Origin: Calditrichaceae bacterium
Lineage (GTDB): Bacteria; Calditrichota; Calditrichia; Calditrichales; Calditrichaceae
Assembly (NCBI GenBank): GCA_024763405.1
Contig: JANTFQ010000020.1
Coordinates: 1 to 15,167 of the forward strand
Length of the DNA: 15,167 nt
Reading direction: 5' to 3'
Of the stretch, positions 1 to 7,432 are shown piece after piece (within the stretch, counting starts at the first letter, position 1; the number at the start of each line of letters is the position of its first letter). Made by a program: the position numbers and the translations under genes. The notes below the pieces were generated by a model. It was not told the DNA's origin and did not search any database. It worked only from the letters and a program-made list of their open reading frames with translations.

Positions 1-483
1 GAAAAGGGTACGCTTATGTACGCCATTAAAGGGCAGGGTGCTTTCTCCGCAGATTTATACAGCGATGATTTTAAACAGGTACGGGTTGCCGCGGGCGGGG
101 CGGATGCTGCGGTGCGTTTTTTAGAAAGCGTAGAATCCGGCCATTCCGACCACGGTTTACAGGGTGTTATAAAAAATGCTTTTGGAGACAGGGCGCAGTC
201 GGTACGCTATGACAGTCAGGTAAAATATGCCGTTCTTAGCCGGGGAGAAGCCGATGTGTATCTGCGTCTGCCCAATCCTTCGTCGCCGGATTACCGGGAA
301 AAAATCTGGGACCACGCGGCCGGCGCCATTATCGTACAGGAAGCAGGGGGCACGGTAACGGATATTTCGGGAAAGGGGTTGGATTTTTCCGCCGGGAAAA
401 AACTAATCAATAATCGGGGCGTCGTGGTGACAAACGGCCCCATCCATAATGAAATTATTGCCTTAATCGAACAGCATAAATGA
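1..483 (+). CDS. 3'(2'),5'-bisphosphate nucleotidase, HAL2/SAL1-like (C-terminal part, 5' end outside window)
   Basis: The reading frame is open from base 1 (E-K-G-T-L-M-Y-A-I-K-G), so the gene starts upstream and the ATG at 16 is only an internal Met. About 160 codons are visible, roughly the C-terminal half of the family. The metal- and substrate-binding motif W-D-H-A-A-G (bases 307-324) followed by an E-A-G-G turn is the second signature of the inositol-monophosphatase superfamily. The run DSQVKYAVLSRGEADVYLRL and the NNRGVVVTNG tail are characteristic of the eukaryote-type HAL2/SAL1 branch rather than of short CysQ. That branch hydrolyses 3'-phosphoadenosine 5'-phosphate (PAP) to AMP in the cytoplasm, clearing the by-product of sulfate assimilation or sulfotransfer, and is Mg-dependent. 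The first metal motif (DPxDGT) must lie before the window, so catalytic completeness cannot be judged. The stop codon TGA overlaps the start of the next gene (ATGA), indicating translational coupling. Confidence 0.9.
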   Translation, partial: EKGTLMYAIKGQGAFSADLYSDDFKQVRVAAGGADAAVRFLESVESGHSDHGLQGVIKNAFGDRAQSVRYDSQVKYAVLSRGEADVYLRLPNPSSPDYREKIWDHAAGAIIVQEAGGTVTDISGKGLDFSAGKKLINNRGVVVTNGPIHNEIIALIEQHK

Positions 484-1274
484 TCGCAATTGCCAAACAG
501 GCGGCGCTGGCAGCGGGAGAAATTCTGCTGCAGCACTTCGGAAATATTCCCGATGAAATGATCCGCCGGAAATCGCAGAATGATTTTTTAAGTTTTGTGG
601 ATGAAGAATCCGAACGGGCGATAATCGAAACGATTCGCAGCCGATATCCCCGGCATTCTTTTCTCGCTGAAGAGGGCGGCTCGATTGAAAGTGAAAGTCC
701 GTATCGCTGGATCATCGATCCCTTAGACGGCACGAAAAACTACCTGTCCGGAATTCCCGTTTTTGCGGTTTCCATTGCTATGGAATATGAGGGTAAGCTG
801 GTTCTCGGCATTATTTATGATCCTGTACACAACGAAATGTTCCGGGCCGAGCAAGGGAAAGGCGCCTGGTTAAATAACGTACGATTGCAGGTTAGCGCTA
901 AATCCGGACTGCAGGAGAGTTTGATTGCCACTGGTTTTCCCTTTAAGGCAAAACAATTTTTGCCGCAGTATTTAAAATCTTTTGAAGAAATCTTTACACG
1001 CTGTATCGGCATACGCCGCGCAGGCGCGGCGGCAATAGATTTGGCCTGGCTTGCGGCCGGACGGTTTGACGGTTTCTGGGAGCTTGGTTTGCAGCCCTGG
1101 GACGTTGCCGCGGGCGCGGTTTTAATCCGCGAAGCGGGCGGAAAAATCAGTGATTTTTGGGACGGTGAAGGATTCTTGTTCAATCATTATCTTGTAGCGG
1201 GAAACAGCGCCGTGCATGAAGAATTGACAGATGTTTTAGGAAAGCATTTTAAAGCGTTCCAGAATGTATATTAG
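480..1274 (+). CDS. suhB: Inositol-1-monophosphatase family protein (SuhB-like)
   Basis: This 264-residue protein has the usual length of bacterial inositol monophosphatases. Signatures are complete: L-A-E-E at residues 62-65 (metal-binding Glu), W-I-I-D-P-L-D-G-T-K-N at 77-87 (metal ligands D80 and D83), and the P-W-D-V-A-A-G motif at 206-212 followed by R-E-A-G-G. These predict Mg-dependent hydrolysis of inositol phosphates or related sugar and nucleotide phosphomonoesters in the cytoplasm. In E. coli the homologue also acts in rRNA transcription antitermination. The ATG overlaps the stop of the preceding bisphosphate nucleotidase by 4 bp, so the two are almost certainly one operon and translationally coupled. 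They are paralogous members of one superfamily placed in tandem. The substrate is not decidable from sequence: inositol-phosphate, histidinol-phosphate or PAP-type activity all occur in this fold. The annotation at family level is safe; the symbol is less so. Confidence 0.88.
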   Translation: MIAIAKQAALAAGEILLQHFGNIPDEMIRRKSQNDFLSFVDEESERAIIETIRSRYPRHSFLAEEGGSIESESPYRWIIDPLDGTKNYLSGIPVFAVSIAMEYEGKLVLGIIYDPVHNEMFRAEQGKGAWLNNVRLQVSAKSGLQESLIATGFPFKAKQFLPQYLKSFEEIFTRCIGIRRAGAAAIDLAWLAAGRFDGFWELGLQPWDVAAGAVLIREAGGKISDFWDGEGFLFNHYLVAGNSAVHEELTDVLGKHFKAFQNVY

Positions 1275-1343
1275 AAATATCTGAAAATGTAAAACAGGGG
1301 CTTTTCAAAAAAACAGTTGCCTGCAAAGAAAACCTATTTTAAA

Positions 1344-1350
1344 GAAGGAG
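1344..1350 (+). promoter_or_regulatory. Shine-Dalgarno GAAGGAG deciding the GTG start of prs
   Basis: GAAGGAG ends 6 nt before GTG at 1357. The only nearby in-frame ATG (1411) has no purine-rich sequence before it, so translation is assigned to the GTG. Confidence 0.75.
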
Positions 1351-1356
1351 TTTTAA

Positions 1357-2403
1357 GTGAGAGGTTCAACGACTTCCAAAACAAAGGGAGAGCGCGGTGC
1401 ACTAAGTATTATGGGGTGTAACTCGGGCCGGGCGCTGGCCGAGCGCATTGTAAGAAATCTCAATAAAATTGTCTGCCCAAAGGGTGATTGTCCGCCTCTC
1501 CGCCTTACCGATACGGAGGAAATTAAGTTTGCGAATGGTGAAATTAAAACGGTTATCACCGAAAATATCCGGGGGGACGATCATTATATTGTGCAGTGTA
1601 TGGATGATCCCAACTCCACGAATTCTATTAATGATAATTTGATGGCCCTGCTCACGGCGATTAATGCTGCGCATCAGTCAGATGCCGATTCGATAACGGT
1701 GATCATCCCCCAGTATCCGTATTCCCGTCAGGAACGCAAAAAAACCCGCGAAGGAATCACGGCCAAACAGATTGCGCAGTTTATCGAAGTCTCCGGCGCC
1801 GATCGGGTAATTACGCTGGACGTGCACGCAGAAGCCATCATGGGGTTTTTTACATCGGCAAAGTTGGAAGATTTGCATGCTTCACGCACAATCATTGATC
1901 ATTTTCAGGAAAATTATAAAACAGATAATTTAATTATTACCTCCGCTGATGTGGGCGGCGCTGAAAAAGCCCGTTTTTATTCCAAAGCCATGCACACCGA
2001 CCTGGCTATTGTGGACAAGGCGCGCGATTATTCGAAAACCAGCGTAGTGGAAAGTATGCGTCTTGTGGGAGATGTAAACGGGAAAGACGTTTTAATTCCC
2101 GATGATATGATCAGCACCGGAGGGACAATTGTGAACGGTGCTAAACTGCTTAAAGAGCATGGCGCGAATAATATTTACGTGGCCTGCAGCCTGCCGTTTT
2201 TTAACGGAAATGCCGCGGAAAAATTATCGGAGGCCTTTGCGCGGGGCGATATTAGCCGCGTAATTGGCACGGATTCGGTTATGCATGGAGAAGAATTTGT
2301 TAAGAACAATCCCTGGTACGATGAAGTGTCGATAGCACCGTTATTCGCAAAGGTGATTCACAATATCAATGCCAAGCGATCGGTGTCGGAGCTGCTGCGT
2401 TAA
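1357..2403 (+). CDS. prs: Ribose-phosphate pyrophosphokinase (PRPP synthase)
   Basis: This cytoplasmic enzyme transfers pyrophosphate from ATP to ribose-5-phosphate, giving PRPP for purine, pyrimidine, NAD, His and Trp synthesis. Visible motifs are F-A-N-G-E-I (residues 58-63, ATP-binding region), PQYPYSRQERKK (118-129, equivalent of the YxRQDRK segment), DVHAEAIMGFF (155-165), SADVGGAEKAR (196-206), DKARDYSK (220-227, supplying Lys221 and Arg223 at the positions of the catalytic Lys/Arg of the flexible loop), and the PRPP/ribose-phosphate loop DDMISTGGT (249-257). At 348 residues it is about 30 longer than the usual 310-320. The excess is a polar N-terminal extension of about 18 residues plus an insertion around residues 37-53 containing two Cys. 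It starts with GTG behind a strong ribosome binding site. It follows the phosphatase pair after 82 bp in the same direction and may be co-transcribed. Its 3' end faces the gingipain gene. Confidence 0.94.
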   Translation: MRGSTTSKTKGERGALSIMGCNSGRALAERIVRNLNKIVCPKGDCPPLRLTDTEEIKFANGEIKTVITENIRGDDHYIVQCMDDPNSTNSINDNLMALLTAINAAHQSDADSITVIIPQYPYSRQERKKTREGITAKQIAQFIEVSGADRVITLDVHAEAIMGFFTSAKLEDLHASRTIIDHFQENYKTDNLIITSADVGGAEKARFYSKAMHTDLAIVDKARDYSKTSVVESMRLVGDVNGKDVLIPDDMISTGGTIVNGAKLLKEHGANNIYVACSLPFFNGNAAEKLSEAFARGDISRVIGTDSVMHGEEFVKNNPWYDEVSIAPLFAKVIHNINAKRSVSELLR

Positions 2404-2487
2404 TTGATACCCAAAATCCCAAAAGACAAATAAAAAAGTACAAATAAATCTCAAAGAAACAATAGTAAAAATATCAAATAGTGATGG

Positions 2488-2500
2488 CACCCTTTGGGTG
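2488..2500. repeat. Small inverted repeat (5-bp arms, 3-nt loop)
   Basis: CACCC and GGGTG flank TTT just downstream of prs. It resembles in style the short palindromes clustered at 11187-11399. Function is unknown; it could be part of a termination or RNA-end structure for prs. Confidence 0.4.
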
Positions 2501-2540
2501 ATATTCTATCTGGCTGAAGATGTCTTCAGCCAGATAATAT
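2501..2540. terminator. Long hairpin between convergent genes, probable bidirectional terminator or 3'-end stabiliser
   Basis: TATCTGGCTGAAGA (2507-2520) and its exact reverse complement (2523-2536) form 14-bp arms, extended by ATATT/AATAT after a one-base bulge. It sits between the stop codons of prs (2403, plus) and the C25 peptidase (2551, minus), where a bidirectional terminator is expected. There is no T-tract on either side, so classical Rho-independent termination is uncertain. It could instead be an extragenic palindrome of the same broad class as the cluster near 11.2-11.4 kb. Confidence 0.55.
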
Positions 2541-2550
2541 CGTATTCACA

Positions 2551-5500
2551 TTATCGTAGTAAAATCATTTTTCTGGTTTTTACGAAACCATTGTCTGTGC
2601 TTAATCTATAAAAATAAACACCGCTGGCCAGATTATTCCCATTAAATTCTACTTTATACTCTCCGGCCGGTTGCCGTGCATCGACCAGTGTTTTTACCTT
2701 TTGTCCCAGCAAATTATAAATTGCGATTTTTACCTGACTAACAGCAGACAACTGATAGCTGATAGCAGTTGTCGGATTAAACGGATTGGGGTAATTCTGT
2801 TCCAGTTTATACATCGAAGGAATTGCTGCCGGCCGTGGATCGTCGTCGATGGCGCTTGCCACTTCGATGTACTGTGGTGTAAGTTCTCCGGTATGCTGAA
2901 TATTGGCATAGGGCTGGTTCCAAAAGAGTTCGGTCGAGGTTCCGTATTTATATGGCAGATCCCAAATTTTTAAGTAGCCTTCGCTGTCAATGAGCAGGAG
3001 TTCCAAATCTCCATCCCGGTCAATATCATCCACTACCGGTGATTGTGCCTGTTGCGAGTCATTTTTAGTATCAATTGGAAATCCTACGATATCTTTCCCG
3101 GTTTGGCTGTCTATTGCATGCAAAATACCAAAGGCTGTAATAAAAATAATTTCCTGGACGCCGTCCTGATTCAGGTCTGCTAAAACAGGAGAGTTAAAAG
3201 GACTTAGTACGCCATGTCCGCCGGCGAAATAACTGCTTCCGTTTTCTATCTCGATGGGCCAGCCGGGTTTATTGCTTCCATCATGCTCAAGGATATAGAG
3301 ATGTGCACGTCCGGCATAAACGATTTCCATTTGCGGGTCTGCATCAAGATTACCGATTATGGCAGGTGAAGAATGTCCCCAGGGATCGGTGATCTCGATA
3401 TCAATACCTGTTTCCCAACCGGGTAGAGCGTCTCCAAAGCGGTCTAAGGCATAGAGTTTATCATTTTTAACGGATGCAGAAAGAATATCCAGGTTCCCGT
3501 CATCGTCCAGGTCGGCCAGACTTAGCGGAGCCATCAGGTAACCGGTGGCTGTGGTATCTGCAAGCTGTTTAGCCGTTTTTACCCAAACCGCTTCGGAGGT
3601 ATCGGCCGGATGAAAGCAGAACAAACCCCGAACTTGAGTAGAGGCAATAATGCTGAATGTACCGGAATTATCCATATCCGCTACAGCGGGATTTCCGAGT
3701 GAGGTATTATCACCAAACGCATAGCCGTCTTCGGGCCAGGTATTAAAGGAGGTCCATTCGTCGCCATTATTTTTCCATATCCACAACCGGGAGTTTTTAG
3801 GCGGCTCCGGCGCACTCCCTGCATGGGTCAGCAATATGATTTCATCCAGCCCGTCATGGTCCAGATCTTTTAGTACGACGGATGTGGGTGCTTTGTATTG
3901 CAGGTGGATGGCATGGATGACGGTACCCGTTAGCCCGTCAATGATAAAGACCCAGTTGTCCAGCCCGCCCTCGGTGTAGGCGGCGGATACAATTTCTTTA
4001 CCTGCGTCCCCATACACATTACCCACCGCCGGAACGGTCAGGCTGCCGGCCAAACCTTCTACGGAATAACGCAGGGAACCATCGGTATTGTATACATTTA
4101 GTGCACCGCGATTTCCGGTTGCAATGATTTCGGCCAGGCCATCATTGTTTATATCATAGGAAATAACGCCATTTTTCATAGCGCCGATTCCGGCCGATGA
4201 AAGCTGCCGGGGAAAGTTTTGCTGGTAAGGCGGCGTCGGCCAGGCCGAAATCGTATCGGCTGCCGAATAGCTTAAATTTCCGCTATGGTCTACGGCCTGA
4301 ATAAAATAGGAATAGACAATACCCGGTTCGACGGTTTCATCAATAAAGTATCCGGCGTTCTGCAGCGGGGCGTCTGTAATTTGGGTAAACGTCTGCTCGG
4401 AAATTGCCTTCCGGAAAACATGGTAACCGAGGATATCCCGGCTATGAGATGCGTCCCATGAAAGCTGAATACCGTGTTCACTTTCCGGCTTAAACTGTAA
4501 ATGCTGCGGGGCCTCCGGAACTCCGAAATTGAGATTTTGTGTCCAGGTGCGGCCGGTATTATCACGGAGTATTACCGTTAAATCGATGGTTCCCGCCGCC
4601 TGTGCGTGCTGCATCAAAAAAGCGTTTTTAATCAGTATTTTATCACCGGCATTTAAGGTCCAGGCCGAATCGGGAATTCCGGTAATCGAAACGGTCGTAT
4701 CCATAGGGGAAACGGAATAGTGTACGTCATGTGCAATACCCTTGCCCCTGTTACGAAGCTCAAGGTCAACGGCGCTCAATTGCCTTCCGGGTTCCGGCTT
4801 CCAATAAATCATTGAGATAGAAGAAAAAGAAGCCTCAACCCGAGGTAAACGGACAGGAAGGGGAATACTGAGGGTATGCTGAATAAAAGAATTTTCCTTA
4901 AACTGCGCCTGAAGCTGAAGAGTCGAATCTTCCGAAAAGGCGGTTGATATTTGGATATTGAAGGGGCCGATCCATTGTTTTGCACCGGGTTGTATAGCTG
5001 CCGGCAGGGATGCGACACTGTCCTGAATGGTAACCTTAGGACTTGTGCAAACGGTCTCAATGGTATAGTTGCCGGGAATAGATAAATCTCCGTTGTTAAC
5101 GATTTGGAAATAAAGCGCGCTGGTTTCTCCTGGTTCGCAAACCTGTGAACTGTCTCCGTTTGCATTGAGGAAGGTATAATTTAAGAGTGCTGCTTGCGGC
5201 CCCGGCTCCGGTTCAAAATTGAGTAATTGTTCTTCCGGTTTATAGTTGTGTTTACTAACCGTCAGGAAAATTGAATCTGCTGCCAGGAAACTCCGGGCAA
5301 ACGACACATTGCCCATTTCGTCGGTCTGCGCGCCGAGATAAACGGTTCCCTTTTTATAGAGCACGACAGAGGCATCGGCAACGGGCATGGCAGTATTTTT
5401 ATCCAGAACCTGTACGATAAAACGGGATTGACCGTTGATAACAGAATCTTGTGTGCTGATGGCAAGATAGGATGGTTTCTCGGTCCAGATGGGCATTTCC

Positions 5501-7206
5501 GGATCGCCCAGTACCACGGTGGAATAAACGATAATTCGGGATGGGCCTTCATAATTGAGATACCCAAGATAGATAAGTCGCGACAGAAAATGCGCTTCCG
5601 CCAGATGATAAAAACCCTGTGTAAAAACCAGATTAAAAAATTCTTTTTGCAGATAAATACCGCTGAACGGGTATTCGTAACTGCTGTTGCCGATATAGGC
5701 AACGCCGCCGCCGTTAGGACTTAGCAGCCAGCGCTCGGATATGGAGCGTTTGCGGATATCATTTGTATAACAACTGGCGATATAATAAACGCCTGGCATG
5801 GAGTTGGTCAGTTCGTCAAAATTGTAATTATACACGTTGGAATGGCGCCCGCCGGGCCGGATTGTATAGGCTGTTCCGTGACTTTCGGTAAAAATAAGGC
5901 CATGATTTTTGTTAAATTCGGCAATAGCTACAGACGGATCATGCCCGATGTCATCGCTCTCCGTAATCAATTTACGTGTAAAAACAGGATTAATCTCGGG
6001 GTCAACGTGCTTCATGATGAGATTTTTTCCGTCATTGGCGTGGGATAAATTAGCGGCTGTATAGAGAACATTTGCCGGAAAATCCTCGCCCTCGGTTAGA
6101 CCTTCTAACTTTTCATACTGAAATAATTTTGAAATAAAACGGTCGATGTCGTCGGTATTGCGTACCGGAATACGGGAGACATACATTTCCGGATAGCCGT
6201 CCAGATTATCCACGGCTTCTCCAAAAATATCATCCTGATCGGCGTTCCAGGTGCCGTCCAGATCGGCAAAATAATAATCGGTGGCAAAAGTAAACCCGCC
6301 GGTGGTGATGTTCCGGCTGGGAACAAATTCCACATCGCCGGCCAGCAGAATGTATTTTGTACCGCGGTTTTCGTACGACCAGCGGATGAAATTGCGCATT
6401 TTTTCAGCGAGGTCCACACCATTCGGAAATTCCTGCTGAATATATTTTAATGTGCGGATGATTGTCGGAATGCCTTTTTGCGTTTTCCATTCTGCCAAAG
6501 GCTGCAAGGCGGCGGCAAATTCTTCCGGTGCAATAATGACATAAGCATCCATCTGATTTGCGACAGGTGCTTCCGAATTTATAAATAAATCGGGTGTGGG
6601 ATTTTCGGTGACTTTATTCAAATGTTCTATACCCGGGATAGGGGCAATAGCCTGTACTTCCGCCAGGGGTTTAACGGGTTTAATCTCCGGGGTGTCCGAG
6701 ACATAAGCGATATTAATTTCTTTGATAAAATACAATTTTTTCGAAACAGGGTTATATTGCACGGGTGTAACCACAAAATGTGCGATTTGACTGCCGTTAA
6801 ATGATTTAACTCCCGTAAACTGAACAACCTGCTGAGGCCAGCGCTGGTCTGTTTGATATATCTGCGGATTTGCTTCCGGGACAACGGGTTGTGACTCTTG
6901 CGTCCATAACGGCCGTCGGGGTGCTATATCGAATGTGCCATCCAGGGGAATCTCCTCCACCTTTGTCACTTCAATTTTGCGGATTGAAGAACCTTCCGGT
7001 AAATCCATCCGGTAAATATAGGAAGGCAATGCGGGAACTCCAGCCTGGTCGGACAGTGACGATACATCTTGGGTGCCGTTCCATTGTATAACTGTAATTC
7101 CATCTATATTGCTCGTAGCCAGATCCGAAAGGTTGTTTTGGATCGTAAGGGTTTGAGCCGTGAGTAACTGGGTAGCCAAGAATAGCAAAAGTAATAAAAT
7201 GCGCAT
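2551..7206 (-). CDS. Secreted gingipain-type C25 cysteine peptidase with Ig-like/FN3 domains, FG-GAP propeller and T9SS sorting domain
   Basis: The 1551-residue start is chosen at 7206 because AAGGA lies 7 nt upstream and the protein then opens directly with a signal peptide (MRILLLLLFLATQLLTAQ). The ATG at 7227 has no such site. Order of domains (residues): signal peptide 1-18; gingipain propeptide-like region about 19-215; C25 catalytic domain about 219-576 with the probable catalytic dyad His443 (F-T-E-S-H-G) and Cys479 (I-A-S-C-Y), closing with the family-typical LGDPEMPIW; a carboxypeptidase-regulatory-like Ig fold about 583-658; Ig/CARDB-like region about 670-895; fibronectin type III about 898-990; FG-GAP/VCBS propeller about 998-1440 with seven clear D-x-[DN]-x-[DS]-G-type calcium loops (near 1018, 1114, 1177, 1232, 1286, 1344 and 1394) and one degenerate; T9SS type A sorting domain about 1466-1551 ending K-T-R-K-M-I-L-L-R. 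It is expected to cross the outer membrane by T9SS and be surface-attached or released. Specificity (Arg, Lys or other) cannot be read. It is divergent from the GATase-like gene. Confidence 0.92.
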   Translation of the reverse strand: MRILLLLLFLATQLLTAQTLTIQNNLSDLATSNIDGITVIQWNGTQDVSSLSDQAGVPALPSYIYRMDLPEGSSIRKIEVTKVEEIPLDGTFDIAPRRPLWTQESQPVVPEANPQIYQTDQRWPQQVVQFTGVKSFNGSQIAHFVVTPVQYNPVSKKLYFIKEINIAYVSDTPEIKPVKPLAEVQAIAPIPGIEHLNKVTENPTPDLFINSEAPVANQMDAYVIIAPEEFAAALQPLAEWKTQKGIPTIIRTLKYIQQEFPNGVDLAEKMRNFIRWSYENRGTKYILLAGDVEFVPSRNITTGGFTFATDYYFADLDGTWNADQDDIFGEAVDNLDGYPEMYVSRIPVRNTDDIDRFISKLFQYEKLEGLTEGEDFPANVLYTAANLSHANDGKNLIMKHVDPEINPVFTRKLITESDDIGHDPSVAIAEFNKNHGLIFTESHGTAYTIRPGGRHSNVYNYNFDELTNSMPGVYYIASCYTNDIRKRSISERWLLSPNGGGVAYIGNSSYEYPFSGIYLQKEFFNLVFTQGFYHLAEAHFLSRLIYLGYLNYEGPSRIIVYSTVVLGDPEMPIWTEKPSYLAISTQDSVINGQSRFIVQVLDKNTAMPVADASVVLYKKGTVYLGAQTDEMGNVSFARSFLAADSIFLTVSKHNYKPEEQLLNFEPEPGPQAALLNYTFLNANGDSSQVCEPGETSALYFQIVNNGDLSIPGNYTIETVCTSPKVTIQDSVASLPAAIQPGAKQWIGPFNIQISTAFSEDSTLQLQAQFKENSFIQHTLSIPLPVRLPRVEASFSSISMIYWKPEPGRQLSAVDLELRNRGKGIAHDVHYSVSPMDTTVSITGIPDSAWTLNAGDKILIKNAFLMQHAQAAGTIDLTVILRDNTGRTWTQNLNFGVPEAPQHLQFKPESEHGIQLSWDASHSRDILGYHVFRKAISEQTFTQITDAPLQNAGYFIDETVEPGIVYSYFIQAVDHSGNLSYSAADTISAWPTPPYQQNFPRQLSSAGIGAMKNGVISYDINNDGLAEIIATGNRGALNVYNTDGSLRYSVEGLAGSLTVPAVGNVYGDAGKEIVSAAYTEGGLDNWVFIIDGLTGTVIHAIHLQYKAPTSVVLKDLDHDGLDEIILLTHAGSAPEPPKNSRLWIWKNNGDEWTSFNTWPEDGYAFGDNTSLGNPAVADMDNSGTFSIIASTQVRGLFCFHPADTSEAVWVKTAKQLADTTATGYLMAPLSLADLDDDGNLDILSASVKNDKLYALDRFGDALPGWETGIDIEITDPWGHSSPAIIGNLDADPQMEIVYAGRAHLYILEHDGSNKPGWPIEIENGSSYFAGGHGVLSPFNSPVLADLNQDGVQEIIFITAFGILHAIDSQTGKDIVGFPIDTKNDSQQAQSPVVDDIDRDGDLELLLIDSEGYLKIWDLPYKYGTSTELFWNQPYANIQHTGELTPQYIEVASAIDDDPRPAAIPSMYKLEQNYPNPFNPTTAISYQLSAVSQVKIAIYNLLGQKVKTLVDARQPAGEYKVEFNGNNLASGVYFYRLSTDNGFVKTRKMILLR
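2739..2766 (-). repeat. Degenerate 7-bp tandem repeat inside the sorting domain (copy 1)
   Basis: On the coding strand two exact GCTATCA units are followed by two degenerate units (GTTGTCT, then GCTGTTA). Together they encode the A-I-S-Y-Q-L-S-A-V segment of the peptidase sorting tail. Comparable runs occur at 8393-8420 and 11764-11791. Confidence 0.7.
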
Positions 7207-7213
7207 AGATGAA

Positions 7214-7218
7214 TCCTT
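7214..7218 (-). promoter_or_regulatory. Shine-Dalgarno AAGGA for the C25 peptidase
   Basis: On the minus strand AAGGA stands 7 nt before the ATG at 7206. This places the start seven codons inside the longest open frame and gives a clean signal peptide. Confidence 0.65.
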
Positions 7219-7266
7219 AAAAATCATTAAATTGCGATAAAGATAAGCTTCTATCTGTTAAACGCT

Positions 7267-7296
7267 TTGACTAAGGTCATTAATTCCAGTTAATAT
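7267..7296 (+). promoter_or_regulatory. Candidate sigma70-like promoter for the GATase-like gene
   Basis: TTGACT (7267-7272) and TAATAT (7291-7296) are separated by 18 bp in an AT-rich divergent intergenic region, about 135 bp before the ATG at 7433. This is motif matching only; sigma-factor consensus in this lineage is not known to me. Confidence 0.3.
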
Positions 7297-7325
7297 ATAT
7301 AAAAACATGGCAAAAAACATCACAA
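7296..7325 (-). promoter_or_regulatory. Candidate sigma70-like promoter for the C25 peptidase
   Basis: On the minus strand TTGTGA (7325-7320) is followed after 18 bp by TATATA (7301-7296), about 90 bp upstream of the start at 7206. Its -10 hexamer shares the TATATA tract with the opposing plus-strand candidate, so the two would overlap head to head. Motif matching only. Confidence 0.25.
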
Positions 7326-7432
7326 AAGTATTCGGACTGACCGGTTGCGGTTTTGATTTGGAATACAGGTTAAAACAATTTAGTTTCATAAATTCATAGT
7401 AAATAATCAGAAAAACGGACAAAGTGTAAAAA

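Noticed and set aside
1317..1345. Promoter for prs (TTGCCT, 17 bp, TAAAGA)
   Set aside because: The -10 match is poor and transcription would start inside the ribosome binding site. prs may be transcribed from upstream.
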